8,771 nucleotides of DNA from CAYRMV01 sp964425255 (GCA_964425255.1 CAYRMV010000134.1:1-8771), one strand, 5' to 3'. Numbered from the stretch's first letter, positions 1-5,994 are shown. Notes: generated by a model not told the origin, from the sequence alone. Translations and numbers: made by a program.

Positions 1-842
1 AATTTTCTTCGTTTCAGTACTCTTCCGAGTGCAAAAACCATCGCTATTGGAATAAGGAAGATATAGATAGTCTCCAATATATTCGTCAGATAGTTAGGGT
101 TTTCCATTGGGTTGGTGGAATTGGGGCCATAATATCCACCGCCATTTGTACCCAATTGTTTTATGGGAATAAATGCCGCTGCTGGTCCTCTACTAACATT
201 TTGTTCAACACCTTCCAATGTGGTGATGGTGTCTTTACCTTCAAAAGTCATCGGCGTACCATTAAATACTAAAATGATTGCACCAATAAAAGCAATTGGC
301 AGTAAAACTCTTGTGCAAGTGCGAACAAAGAAACTATAGAAATTACCTAGTTTATCAGTTGTTCTCTCTTTCATAGCAAGAAACACTACCGCACAAATAG
401 CAATACCCGTTGCCGCACTGATAAATTGCCAAAGCATCAAAATAAGTTGTCCCATATAGGACAATCCTGTTTCACCAGAATAATGCTGCAAATTTGTGTT
501 AGAAACAAAACTTACAGACGTATTGAAGGCTAAATCCCAACTCATTGACGGGTTGTTATCAGGATTCAAAGGTAACCAACTCATATTGGTCAGTACAAAA
601 AAGGAAATCACAAACCAAAATGCGTTGATGGTGAGTAAAGCCACCAAATGCTGTTTCCAGTTCATCTCTTTGGAAGGGTCAATTCCGCTTAGTTTAAAAA
701 AAAGCTTATCCAACGGATTGAAAATTCTATCGAGCCATGTATTTTCATAATTGAAAATTTTGCCGATATAGCGCCCAAGTGGAATTGCTAATGCAATCAC
801 AATCGCATACATGAAAATTACACCTAGTATTTCTGTATTCAT
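1..842 (-). CDS. kdpA: Potassium-transporting ATPase subunit A, 3' end outside window
   Basis: KdpA is the K+-selective channel-like subunit of the high-affinity KdpFABC pump in the inner membrane. Translating from the ATG at 842 gives 280 residues with no stop before the edge, about half the usual 560 or so. The first membrane helix lies at about residues 4-24. Two of the four selectivity-filter loops are visible: residues 107-124 (NTSVSFVSNTN then YSGE) and residues 231-249 (GTNGGGYYGPNSTNP then MENP). Both match the family closely; GGGYYGPNSTNP is the form I associate with Bacteroidota, where E. coli has GGGFFNANSAHP. No strong Shine-Dalgarno is present, only an A-rich leader. It is the last visible gene of a compact operon that includes kdpF; kdpB and kdpC are expected to follow beyond position 1. 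Identification is secure. Confidence 0.97.
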   Translation of the reverse strand, partial: MNTEILGVIFMYAIVIALAIPLGRYIGKIFNYENTWLDRIFNPLDKLFFKLSGIDPSKEMNWKQHLVALLTINAFWFVISFFVLTNMSWLPLNPDNNPSMSWDLAFNTSVSFVSNTNLQHYSGETGLSYMGQLILMLWQFISAATGIAICAVVFLAMKERTTDKLGNFYSFFVRTCTRVLLPIAFIGAIILVFNGTPMTFEGKDTITTLEGVEQNVSRGPAAAFIPIKQLGTNGGGYYGPNSTNPMENPNYLTNILETIYIFLIPIAMVFALGRVLKRRK

Positions 843-844
843 TT

Positions 845-919
845 TTAATTTTTTAAAAGGTTAAACAACCAAAACAAAAGCCTAAAACTGCAACCAACTA
901 TCAAAAAAATGATATGCAT
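845..919 (-). CDS. Possible membrane miniprotein between kdpF and kdpA (24 residues)
   Basis: The 125 bases between kdpF and kdpA hold an open frame whose product is one hydrophobic helix. From the ATG at 919 it reads MHIIFLIVGC, then RLLFWLFNLLKN, and stops with TAA two bases before the kdpA ATG. The same frame is open all the way back to the kdpF stop codon (967), giving 40 residues with a polar, basic N-terminal part (KRETKIQSATR) before the helix. That longer version has no ATG, GTG or TTG start; its first codon is ATA. A competing 18-residue frame begins at an ATG at 957. I do not recognise a family. The helix-like composition, and the placement in an operon where other gaps are 1-12 bases, argue for a real gene. 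The uncertain start and short length argue against. Confidence 0.4.
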   Translation of the reverse strand: MHIIFLIVGCSFRLLFWLFNLLKN

Positions 920-967
920 TCGAGTTGCTGATTGTATTTTAGTTTCTCTTTTTTCATTGGTCTTTAT

Positions 968-1045
968 TTAAAATTTTTCGGGTTTGACTAATACATAACA
1001 TAAATAGCCAAACACTCCAATTGCGATTATAAATAATGCTACCAT
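968..1045 (-). CDS. kdpF: Potassium-transporting ATPase subunit F (25 residues)
   Basis: KdpF is the tiny single-helix subunit that stabilises the KdpFABC complex in the membrane. The frame from the ATG at 1045 encodes a hydrophobic helix (VALFIIAIGVFGYLCYVLV) followed by the short polar tail KPEKF and TAA. This matches the family in length (25-30 residues), single helix and the conserved tail after the helix (an aliphatic residue, then KPE, as in other KdpF proteins). It begins 6 bases after the stop of the preceding 110-residue gene, which supports translational coupling. It is too short for most gene callers. The neighbourhood, directly upstream of kdpA, makes the assignment firm. Confidence 0.92.
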   Translation of the reverse strand: MVALFIIAIGVFGYLCYVLVKPEKF

Positions 1046-1051
1046 AATTTT

Positions 1052-1384
1052 TTAATTTTCGAGAATGTTTTTTAAATAAGTAGTTTTCAGTTTTTCCGGA
1101 AATAGACTGAGCTGCTTTTTCAGACTACCTGGCGACTCATCAGCTGAAAGAACTTCAAGAAATTCATTTTCAATTGCATTTTTTTCGTGCAGGTGACTAT
1201 TTGAATAGATTAAATTGATAATTTTAATCACTTCAATGGCCTTTTCAGGGTTATTCATTTTAAATTGCTCTTTACTGAATTCTGCTAAATTTTTAAGTAG
1301 AGAGTATTCAGAAATCGAATTGTTTTCACTAACTGCCCAAGGTAGCCACTCCTTTACTGTGTTGATAATTTTTGATTCCATCAT
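1052..1384 (-). CDS. Small soluble protein of the kdp operon, paralogue of the 96-residue protein (110 residues)
   Basis: I do not recognise a named function. The product is a helical, charged protein without signal peptide or membrane segment. A frame starting at ATG 1405 would give 117 residues, but its first seven codons overlap the miniprotein gene at 1466-1386. I prefer the tandem ATG ATG at 1384 and 1381, one and four bases after that gene's TGA, a typical coupled start. The C-terminal half (KNAIENEFLEVLS, then LSLFPEKLKTTYLKNIL) lines up with the 96-residue protein upstream (RSIIANKFIFPLS, then LNLFPSQLKAEYCRQI), so the two seem to be diverged paralogues. The layout resembles small Bacteroidota proteins catalogued as DUF7674, but I hold that only as a weak recollection. 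kdpF starts 6 bases after its stop, so a role with the Kdp pump is likely by context. Confidence 0.82.
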   Translation of the reverse strand: MMESKIINTVKEWLPWAVSENNSISEYSLLKNLAEFSKEQFKMNNPEKAIEVIKIINLIYSNSHLHEKNAIENEFLEVLSADESPGSLKKQLSLFPEKLKTTYLKNILEN

Positions 1385-1385
1385 T

Positions 1386-1466
1386 TCAAATTTTTTCAAA
1401 GGCATCCATCACTTTAAATAATAAAGCATATACTGCCAATCCCGTTAAATACATTACTATTCTCAT
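1386..1466 (-). CDS. Predicted single-helix membrane miniprotein (26 residues)
   Basis: A 26-codon frame starts at ATG 1466, 12 bases after the stop of the 96-residue gene, and ends with TGA one base before the tandem ATGs of the 110-residue gene. The product starts MRIVMYLTG, has one hydrophobic helix at about residues 3-19 (including LAVYALLF), and ends in a short amphipathic tail (KVMDAFEKI). Arginine at position 2 would predict the N-terminus inside, though a single charge is weak evidence. No Shine-Dalgarno is visible, as with its neighbours. It fills what would otherwise be an unexplained 94-base gap in a tightly packed operon, which is the main reason to believe it. It resembles KdpF in size and topology but lacks KdpF's KPE tail, so it could be a second KdpF-like subunit, a small regulator, or a coupling leader peptide. 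No family is recognised. Confidence 0.62.
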   Translation of the reverse strand: MRIVMYLTGLAVYALLFKVMDAFEKI

Positions 1467-1478
1467 TGCTAAAGAGTG

Positions 1479-1769
1479 TTAGATTCCAGATGAATTGATT
1501 TGCCTACAATATTCTGCTTTGAGTTGCGACGGGAATAAATTCAGGTATTCACGTCCCCAACTATAGTTCATCTCTAGTAATTGAGACAACGGAAAAATGA
1601 ATTTGTTAGCAATAATGGAACGAGTATAATCATTCCCTTTAACGAAAAGGCGTTCAACTTTTACATACAGTTTTTTTACCTTTTCTTTCTGCCCTTTGAA
1701 GATGGCATCGAGTGTTTTTAGTTCCAAATCTTCAATTTCTCGGACATCTGTTTTTTGTTTCTTTGTCAT
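1479..1769 (-). CDS. Small soluble protein, first gene of the kdp operon (96 residues)
   Basis: This is an unnamed, lysine-rich, probably cytoplasmic protein with no signal peptide or membrane helix. The N-terminal 40 residues are charged and helical. The C-terminal part (residues about 45-92) carries RSIIANKFIFPLS and LNLFPSQLKAEYCRQI, which align with the 110-residue protein two genes downstream (shared N-x-F, L-S, L-F-P, L-K, Y and I positions). The ATG at 1769 is the only Met near the N-terminus. A run of nine T lies directly in front of it, so a Shine-Dalgarno is absent. It follows the terminator of the response regulator gene, making it the probable first gene of the transcript that continues into kdpF and kdpA. 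Function is unknown; a Kdp-related role is inferred from position only. Confidence 0.85.
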   Translation of the reverse strand: MTKKQKTDVREIEDLELKTLDAIFKGQKEKVKKLYVKVERLFVKGNDYTRSIIANKFIFPLSQLLEMNYSWGREYLNLFPSQLKAEYCRQINSSGI

Positions 1770-1870
1770 AAAAAAAAATTTATTTGCTTGTTTATGCCAA
1801 ATGTCGTTCCTAAATCTTCAAAAAACAGTTAAAACACAATAAATCAAATAGATAAATCATTATTCTGACG
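1770..1870 (-). promoter_or_regulatory. Presumed kdp operon control region
   Basis: This AT-rich stretch between the regulator's terminator and the first kdp operon gene must hold the kdp promoter if the terminator works. I find no good TAnnTTTG -7 box of the Bacteroidota type on the minus strand. A heptamer, GATTTAT read on the minus strand, occurs twice at 1839-1845 and 1852-1858, 13 bases apart, and could be part of an activator site. A GG/GC pair resembling a sigma-54 element lies at 1786-1798 but has the wrong spacing. The placement is reasoned from context; no specific element is secure. Confidence 0.4.
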
Positions 1871-1874
1871 ATAC

Positions 1875-1906
1875 CAAAAAACAAAACCCTTTCATTTTGA
1901 AAGGGT
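1875..1906 (-). terminator. Rho-independent terminator after the sigma-54 regulator gene
   Basis: Positions 1886-1893 and 1899-1906 form an 8-bp stem (core CCCTTTC/GAAAGGG) with a 5-base loop. Read on the minus strand it is followed by TTTTGTTTTTT. It lies 27 bases past the stop of the response regulator gene. It would separate that gene's transcript from the kdp operon. Confidence 0.82.
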
Positions 1907-1932
1907 CAATCATAGCGTTTTGAAAGAGTAGA

Positions 1933-3285
1933 TTATTCCAAGGCGTATTCCGAAATTTTACGATAAAGTGTGGTCAATGCAATTCCCAATAGTTCGGCTG
2001 TTTTGGTTTTATTTCCATTGGTATAGTTCAATACTTTTTGAATGTGTAATTTCTCGGCACTTGCCAGTTCAAAAGCTGATAGCGGTCTGTTTAAAATTTG
2101 CGTATTAGAAGTCGAATTCTGTTGTATTTCAAAAGGCAAATTTTCTACCTTCAACACTCCATTTTCGACTAAAATCAAACTGCGTTCGATTACATTTTTT
2201 AGCTCTCGAATATTTCCCTTCCATTGATGTTGTTTCAAAGCTTCATAAAAACTAGGAGTTATTTCCTTAATCTTTTTATTCGTTTTAATCGATGAAATAT
2301 TAATAAAATGATTACTAATTAATTCAATATCAATTACTCTATCACGTAATGGAGGTAAATGAATTTGAAAAGTTGAAATTCGGTAAAATAAATCTTCTCT
2401 AAAATGTCCTTCTTTAATTTCCTTTTGCAATTCTCTGTGCGTAGCTGCTATAATACGAACATTTACTTTAGTGGGTTTAGTTTCACCAACCCGAATAAAC
2501 TCACCCGTTTCCAAAACCCGTAAAAGTTTTGCTTGAAGTTCCAACGACATTTCACCAATTTCGTCTAAGAAAATAGTTCCGTTGTTTGCTTCCTCGAAAA
2601 GCCCTTTTTGATCTTTACTTGCTCCTGTAAATGCTCCAGTAATATGACCAAACATCTCACTTTCCAATAATTCTTTACTGAAAGCTGAACAGTTAATCGC
2701 GACAAAATTCTGTTTAGCTCTATTGCTTTCTTGATGTATTGCTTGAGCAAAAACTTCTTTTCCCGTTCCAGTTTCACCTGTCAACAAAACAGTTGTATCA
2801 GTGACAGCTACTTTTTTTGCTAACTCAATGGCCGTTTGAATCTGTTTTGATTTTCCTATAATCTTGTTGAATGAATGTTTATCACCGAGTTGTTTTTCAA
2901 GTTGTTGGACTCTATTAGCTAAGTCAACCTTCTCCAAAGCCTTATAAATCAATGGGATGATTCTGTTATTATCATCTCCTTTCGTGATGTAGTCAAATGC
3001 CCCGTTTTTTATAGCTTGTACCCCATCAGGAATGTTTCCATAAGCTGTCAGCAAAATGATTTCTGGTATTTTAAACTTTTCTTTGACTTTTTTGGCAAAT
3101 TCAACACCATTGCCGTCAGGTAATTTAACATCGCAAAGCACCACATCAATCTTGTTCTGCTCCAATTTTTTTAGTGCCGTTTTACAATCACCCGTTTGTA
3201 ACACTTCAAATCCTTCCAAACTGATTATTCTTGTCAATAAAGTTCTCAGTTTTTCTTCGTCATCTATGATTAAAACTCTTCTCAA
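1933..3285 (-). CDS. NtrC-family sigma-54-dependent response regulator
   Basis: This is a cytoplasmic two-component transcription activator that remodels sigma-54 RNA polymerase using ATP. The receiver domain covers residues 1-120, with acidic D8/D9, phospho-acceptor D52, T80 and K102. The AAA+ domain spans about 142-375: Walker A GETGTGKE at 170-177, the sigma-54 contact loop GAFTGA at 217-222, Walker B GTIFLDE at 236-242 and an arginine-finger region (FREDLFYRI). A Fis-type helix-turn-helix lies at about 410-448. At 450 residues it is full length and intact. The start is TTG at 3285: an in-frame TAG lies three codons upstream and no Met follows within the receiver start, and a promoter box sits 24 bases upstream. 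It neighbours the kdp operon, where other bacteria have the OmpR-type KdpE, so it probably controls kdp; the partner histidine kinase is not in view. Confidence 0.95.
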   Translation of the reverse strand: MRRVLIIDDEEKLRTLLTRIISLEGFEVLQTGDCKTALKKLEQNKIDVVLCDVKLPDGNGVEFAKKVKEKFKIPEIILLTAYGNIPDGVQAIKNGAFDYITKGDDNNRIIPLIYKALEKVDLANRVQQLEKQLGDKHSFNKIIGKSKQIQTAIELAKKVAVTDTTVLLTGETGTGKEVFAQAIHQESNRAKQNFVAINCSAFSKELLESEMFGHITGAFTGASKDQKGLFEEANNGTIFLDEIGEMSLELQAKLLRVLETGEFIRVGETKPTKVNVRIIAATHRELQKEIKEGHFREDLFYRISTFQIHLPPLRDRVIDIELISNHFINISSIKTNKKIKEITPSFYEALKQHQWKGNIRELKNVIERSLILVENGVLKVENLPFEIQQNSTSNTQILNRPLSAFELASAEKLHIQKVLNYTNGNKTKTAELLGIALTTLYRKISEYALE

Positions 3286-3308
3286 AATATGCTAGTTCTT
3301 TCAAAACA

Positions 3309-3316
3309 CAAAGGTA
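3309..3316 (-). promoter_or_regulatory. -7 box of the regulator gene promoter
   Basis: Read on the minus strand the sequence is TACCTTTG, an exact fit to the Bacteroidota -7 consensus TAnnTTTG. It would start transcription near 3302, leaving a leader of about 17 bases before the TTG start codon at 3285. No clear TTG -33 element lies 17-23 bases upstream. The rest of the gap (3317-3505) shows no gene, and I see no convincing terminator for the PhnA-domain gene to its right. Confidence 0.5.
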
Positions 3317-3505
3317 TTATTAAAAATGAGTAAGATTGAAAAAAAATCACGCCCAAAATTGTGTTGAAAGCATTGTTTTAAAGCCATCTAGTTTTCATAT
3401 TTATAATTCATAAACTAAATAAAACAACTTTTTCGGTTCACGTAAACTTGCACTTGTTTAAGCTTGATAAAAAATTATAGTACGCAAAATCTCCCGATTG
3501 ATTTC

Positions 3506-4078
3506 TCATTTCTTCACATACTGTGTCAAAATCACAATCGTTTGACCATTTACTTTTCCTTCAATGTGCTCGGGGTTGTCGTGAACCAAAGTGATGTTTC
3601 GGACAGCGGTTCCTCGTTTGGCTGTAAATCCTCCTCCTTTCACATTCAAATCTTTGATCAATACCACAGAATCTCCTGAAAATAACTGAACGCCATTCGA
3701 ATCGCGGTGAATAGATGCTTCATCAATCTCCTCTCCTTCTCCCGTTGCTTTCGCCCAAGAAAGAGTTTCATCATCCAAATACAGCATGTCCAACAAATCT
3801 TGCGGCCAACCTTCTTGTTTGATTCGTTGTAACATGCGCCAAGCAAGTACCTGAACGGCTTGCACTTCACTCCACATGCTGTCATTCAGACATCTCCAAT
3901 GGTTGGCATCCATGTCCGTTTTTGCTGTTGCTTGATCAAAACAAGTAGCACAAACATGAACATAATCTTCCATTCGTCCAGCGTGTTGACTTGGAGTTAC
4001 TTCCAATACTTGTTCTGCAGGAGCTTGACAAAGTTCACAATTTCCTTGTGATCTTTTCGCTAATTCTTTACTATTCAT
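3506..4078 (-). CDS. PhnA-domain zinc-ribbon protein, long form
   Basis: The C-terminal 65 residues (about 126-190: DSNGVQLFSGDSVVLIKDL, then VKGG, ending QYVKK) are a clear PhnA/YjdM domain. The N-terminus has two cysteine pairs, C14/C17 and C43/C46, that look like a zinc ribbon. Between them and the PhnA domain is a tryptophan-rich helical segment (about 55-115). The protein is 190 residues, whereas E. coli YjdM (once called PhnA) is about 111, so this is the longer form I associate with Bacteroidota. The old name suggests phosphonate metabolism, but the family's role is not established, and it is distinct from the enzyme phosphonoacetate hydrolase also called PhnA. Its ATG follows the pcm stop with no gap (TAAATG), so the two genes are translated from one message. 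Confidence 0.9.
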   Translation of the reverse strand: MNSKELAKRSQGNCELCQAPAEQVLEVTPSQHAGRMEDYVHVCATCFDQATAKTDMDANHWRCLNDSMWSEVQAVQVLAWRMLQRIKQEGWPQDLLDMLYLDDETLSWAKATGEGEEIDEASIHRDSNGVQLFSGDSVVLIKDLNVKGGGFTAKRGTAVRNITLVHDNPEHIEGKVNGQTIVILTQYVKK

Positions 4079-4720
4079 TTATTTCGTATTTTCTAACATA
4101 GGAACAAAGCTGAAATCGCCAAACTCCTCGGTTTGATAAGTTGTTTCGGAGGCACGTGTGATTCGTTGCATCTCTTGAACAGATCCCGCTCCAAGTGGAA
4201 TGACTAAAACTCCACCGATTTTGAGTTGGCTCAATAAAGCTTCAGGAACAAAAGGGGCACCACAGGTAACAAGTATTTGATCGTAAGGAGCGTATGTTGC
4301 ATTTCCTTTGTATCCATCACCGTAAAACAATTTGGGATTAAAATTCAGGTGATGAATGATGTGTTTTGCTTTGACAAATAATTCGCGTTGGCGTTCTATA
4401 CTTACTACTTTCGCTCCCATTTGGCACAAAATGGACGTTTGAAAACCAGAACCGGTACCAATCTCAAGAACTTTATCTCCTTTCTGTAAATTGAGCAACT
4501 GCGTTTGAAAAGCAACTGTATATGGATGAGAAATGGTTTGTCCAGCTCCAATTTGAAAAGCCATATTCGAATATGCTTGTTTTTCAAATGCTAGATCCAA
4601 AAAGAAGTGGCGAGGTACAGCCATGAAAGCTTCTAAAACACGTTCGTCTGTGATTCCTTTAGCACGTAATTCATCGATTAATTGCTTCCGAAGTCCTTTG
4701 TGTTTGTACGTATCTTGCAT
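4079..4720 (-). CDS. pcm: Protein-L-isoaspartate O-methyltransferase
   Basis: Pcm transfers a methyl group from S-adenosylmethionine to isoaspartyl residues in aged proteins, starting their repair; it acts in the cytoplasm. The sequence shows VPRHFF at residues 35-40, the family signature GQTISHPY at 60-67, and S-adenosylmethionine-binding motif I VLEIGTGSG at 84-92, followed by the acidic strand end VVSIER. The length of 213 residues is normal. I choose the ATG at 4720. The frame can be extended five codons to a TTG at 4735, but that extension contains a promoter-like box and adds a non-conserved MYLCR. The PhnA-domain gene abuts its stop codon. Nothing in the neighbourhood suggests a special substrate. 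Confidence 0.96.
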   Translation of the reverse strand: MQDTYKHKGLRKQLIDELRAKGITDERVLEAFMAVPRHFFLDLAFEKQAYSNMAFQIGAGQTISHPYTVAFQTQLLNLQKGDKVLEIGTGSGFQTSILCQMGAKVVSIERQRELFVKAKHIIHHLNFNPKLFYGDGYKGNATYAPYDQILVTCGAPFVPEALLSQLKIGGVLVIPLGAGSVQEMQRITRASETTYQTEEFGDFSFVPMLENTK

Positions 4721-4724
4721 GCGA

Positions 4725-4732
4725 CAAAGATA
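4725..4732 (-). promoter_or_regulatory. -7 box in front of pcm
   Basis: Read on the minus strand it is TATCTTTG, matching TAnnTTTG. It ends only 4 bases before the pcm ATG at 4720, so transcription would begin at or very near the start codon. Only TTC, not TTG, occurs 19 bases upstream, so the -33 match is imperfect. Confidence 0.45.
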
Positions 4733-4837
4733 CAAAGTATCTCCGAAAGAACTTCTGTTTTTTGCTTTCGTCGGAACGTTTGGCGAAAAATAACATGACC
4801 TACTTCATAATAAACAATAAAAAACGTGTAAAACGAT

Positions 4838-4885
4838 GAAAAAAACACCAAGCAAATCAAAAATTACACTTTCGATTTACTTGGT
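4838..4885 (-). terminator. Rho-independent terminator after the secreted-protein gene
   Basis: Positions 4847-4858 and 4874-4885 form a 12-bp stem (ACCAAG outer part, AAATC inner part) with a 15-base loop. The only non-Watson-Crick position is a U-G wobble in the minus-strand RNA; in plus-strand RNA the same position is an A-C mismatch. A run of seven T follows on the minus strand. Both details show that it serves the minus-strand gene ending at 4933, and it insulates pcm downstream. Confidence 0.8.
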
Positions 4886-4932
4886 AAAAAATTCAATTAA
4901 AATCAAAATAAAAAATCACTAAATCCTATTAA

Positions 4933-5481
4933 TCAATTAAATAAAGGTTTTAAATCAGTGACGGGTAGTTGAATTTGTTTGTTAATATTTATTTTATATT
5001 CTTTAAATAAAATTCGATACGAAACATAAACGACATCATCAATAAAAACAAAACGATATTTGATTATTTGAACATCATTTAATTCCGAGAAAATCGTTTT
5101 TAGATCTTTTTTGGTTTTGAATTTGACAAAGGAAACATTTCCATTTCTCGCCACAATTTTCATTTTAAAAGATTCATAATCTTTATAAATCAAACGATGC
5201 CGTGTACTCCCATATTTATTCGATTTAAAGCGACGTTTGATATACGACGCTGAAGCTTCTGATGAATAACTTTCAGCTAAAAAGGATCGCTCAACTCTAC
5301 AATTCAAAAAATGTCTAATCAATTCCTGATGCGTGGTGTCCATCTGATTTTTTAGATTCAAAAGATGATTCCAAACGGGAATAATTTGTTCTTCTTTAAT
5401 TGTTTGTTGGTTTGTAAAATCCTGGCAAAAAACCAATTGGAAACTCAATACGAATGAGAAAACGAGGCTTACTTTTTTCAT
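4933..5481 (-). CDS. Predicted secreted protein of unknown function
   Basis: The product has a Sec-type signal peptide: MKK, a hydrophobic core (VSLVFSFVLSFQLVF), then CQDF with likely cleavage near the cysteine. The residue before the cysteine is Phe, which does not fit a lipobox, so a lipoprotein is unlikely. The mature part of about 160 residues is basic (KRRFKSNKYGSTRHR) and ends in alternating beta-like strands (KYRFVFIDDVVYVSYRILF). I recognise no family. The frame also has an ATG three codons earlier (5490); I chose 5481 because MKK gives a standard signal start. It has its own terminator and stands apart from the neighbours, so context says nothing about its role. Location is inferred to be periplasm or cell surface. 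Confidence 0.78.
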   Translation of the reverse strand: MKKVSLVFSFVLSFQLVFCQDFTNQQTIKEEQIIPVWNHLLNLKNQMDTTHQELIRHFLNCRVERSFLAESYSSEASASYIKRRFKSNKYGSTRHRLIYKDYESFKMKIVARNGNVSFVKFKTKKDLKTIFSELNDVQIIKYRFVFIDDVVYVSYRILFKEYKININKQIQLPVTDLKPLFN

Positions 5482-5590
5482 GTTAATCATGTTAGCGTTA
5501 TTTTTAAGTTGTTTTGTTGTTTATCGATTGGTTAAATGTAACTAATTTTATTCACAGTAATAAATGTATGACAACTTTTTTTGATTGGAT

Positions 5591-5941
5591 TTAACTTCGC
5601 AAAATTTTCTCCATTTTTTTGCCTTTGGCTAATTCGTCAATCAATTTATCTAGGTAGCGAATTTGTTGCATCAGCGGATCTTCGATTTCTTCGACTCGAT
5701 AACCACAAATCACACCTTTAATCATTCCAACATTGGGATGCATGCGGGGTGCTTGAGCAAAAAACTGTTCAAACGTGATTTTGTTTTCCAAAACCGATTG
5801 CAAGCCGGTAGCATCATATCCAGTCAACCAAAAAATAATTTGATCCACTTCTTCTTTGGTTTTTCCTTTTCGTTCTGCTTTCGTCACATAATGCGGATAT
5901 ACACTTGCAAAGGACATCTGAAAAATACGTGTATTTTGCAT
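5591..5941 (-). CDS. DUF2200 family protein
   Basis: The 116-residue protein fits DUF2200 over its whole length: MSFASVYPHYVTKAERKGKT near the start, IIFWLTGYD in the middle, FFAQAPRMHPN, then the highly conserved GVICGYRVEEIEDPLMQQIR and YLDKLIDELAKGKKMEKILR at the end. The family is small, cytoplasmic and widespread, with no established biochemical role. There is no signal peptide or membrane helix. The ATG at 5941 gives the family's usual N-terminus (a short polar stretch before the MSFASVYP segment). A promoter-like pair of elements lies just upstream, so it can be transcribed separately from the DUF1905 gene 49 bases away. Confidence 0.93.
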   Translation of the reverse strand: MQNTRIFQMSFASVYPHYVTKAERKGKTKEEVDQIIFWLTGYDATGLQSVLENKITFEQFFAQAPRMHPNVGMIKGVICGYRVEEIEDPLMQQIRYLDKLIDELAKGKKMEKILRS

Positions 5942-5964
5942 ATACTACTTTTAAATCCAATGAC

Positions 5965-5994
5965 TAAAAATAGTATTTTCGAACCATTTATCAA
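5965..5994 (-). promoter_or_regulatory. Candidate promoter of the DUF2200 gene
   Basis: On the minus strand a TTG (5994-5992) is followed after 19 bases by TATTTTTA (5972-5965), one base off the Bacteroidota -7 consensus TAnnTTTG, at acceptable spacing. The TTG overlaps the last codons of the DUF1905 gene. The start point would be about 20 bases before the ATG. Confidence 0.35.

Noticed and set aside
496..750. 84-codon plus-strand frame
   Set aside because: It lies wholly antisense to kdpA, whose protein sequence is clearly conserved; no start context or family match.
1784..1800. Sigma-54-like element in front of the kdp operon (TTGGCA, then AGCA, on the minus strand)
   Set aside because: The GG and GC doublets are separated by 9 bases instead of the required 10, the -12 half reads AAGCA instead of TTGCA, and the leader to the ATG at 1769 would be only about 5 bases.
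3056..3295. 79-codon plus-strand frame across the regulator's 5' end
   Set aside because: Antisense to the conserved receiver domain; composition is that of a shadow frame.
4678..4860. 60-codon minus-strand frame upstream of pcm with a hydrophobic start
   Set aside because: It runs through the pcm start in another frame and begins within the terminator stem; no independent support.
5547..5564. TTTATT/AATAAA inverted repeat upstream of the secreted-protein gene
   Set aside because: Only six A-T pairs with a six-base loop and no T run; expected by chance in such AT-rich DNA.
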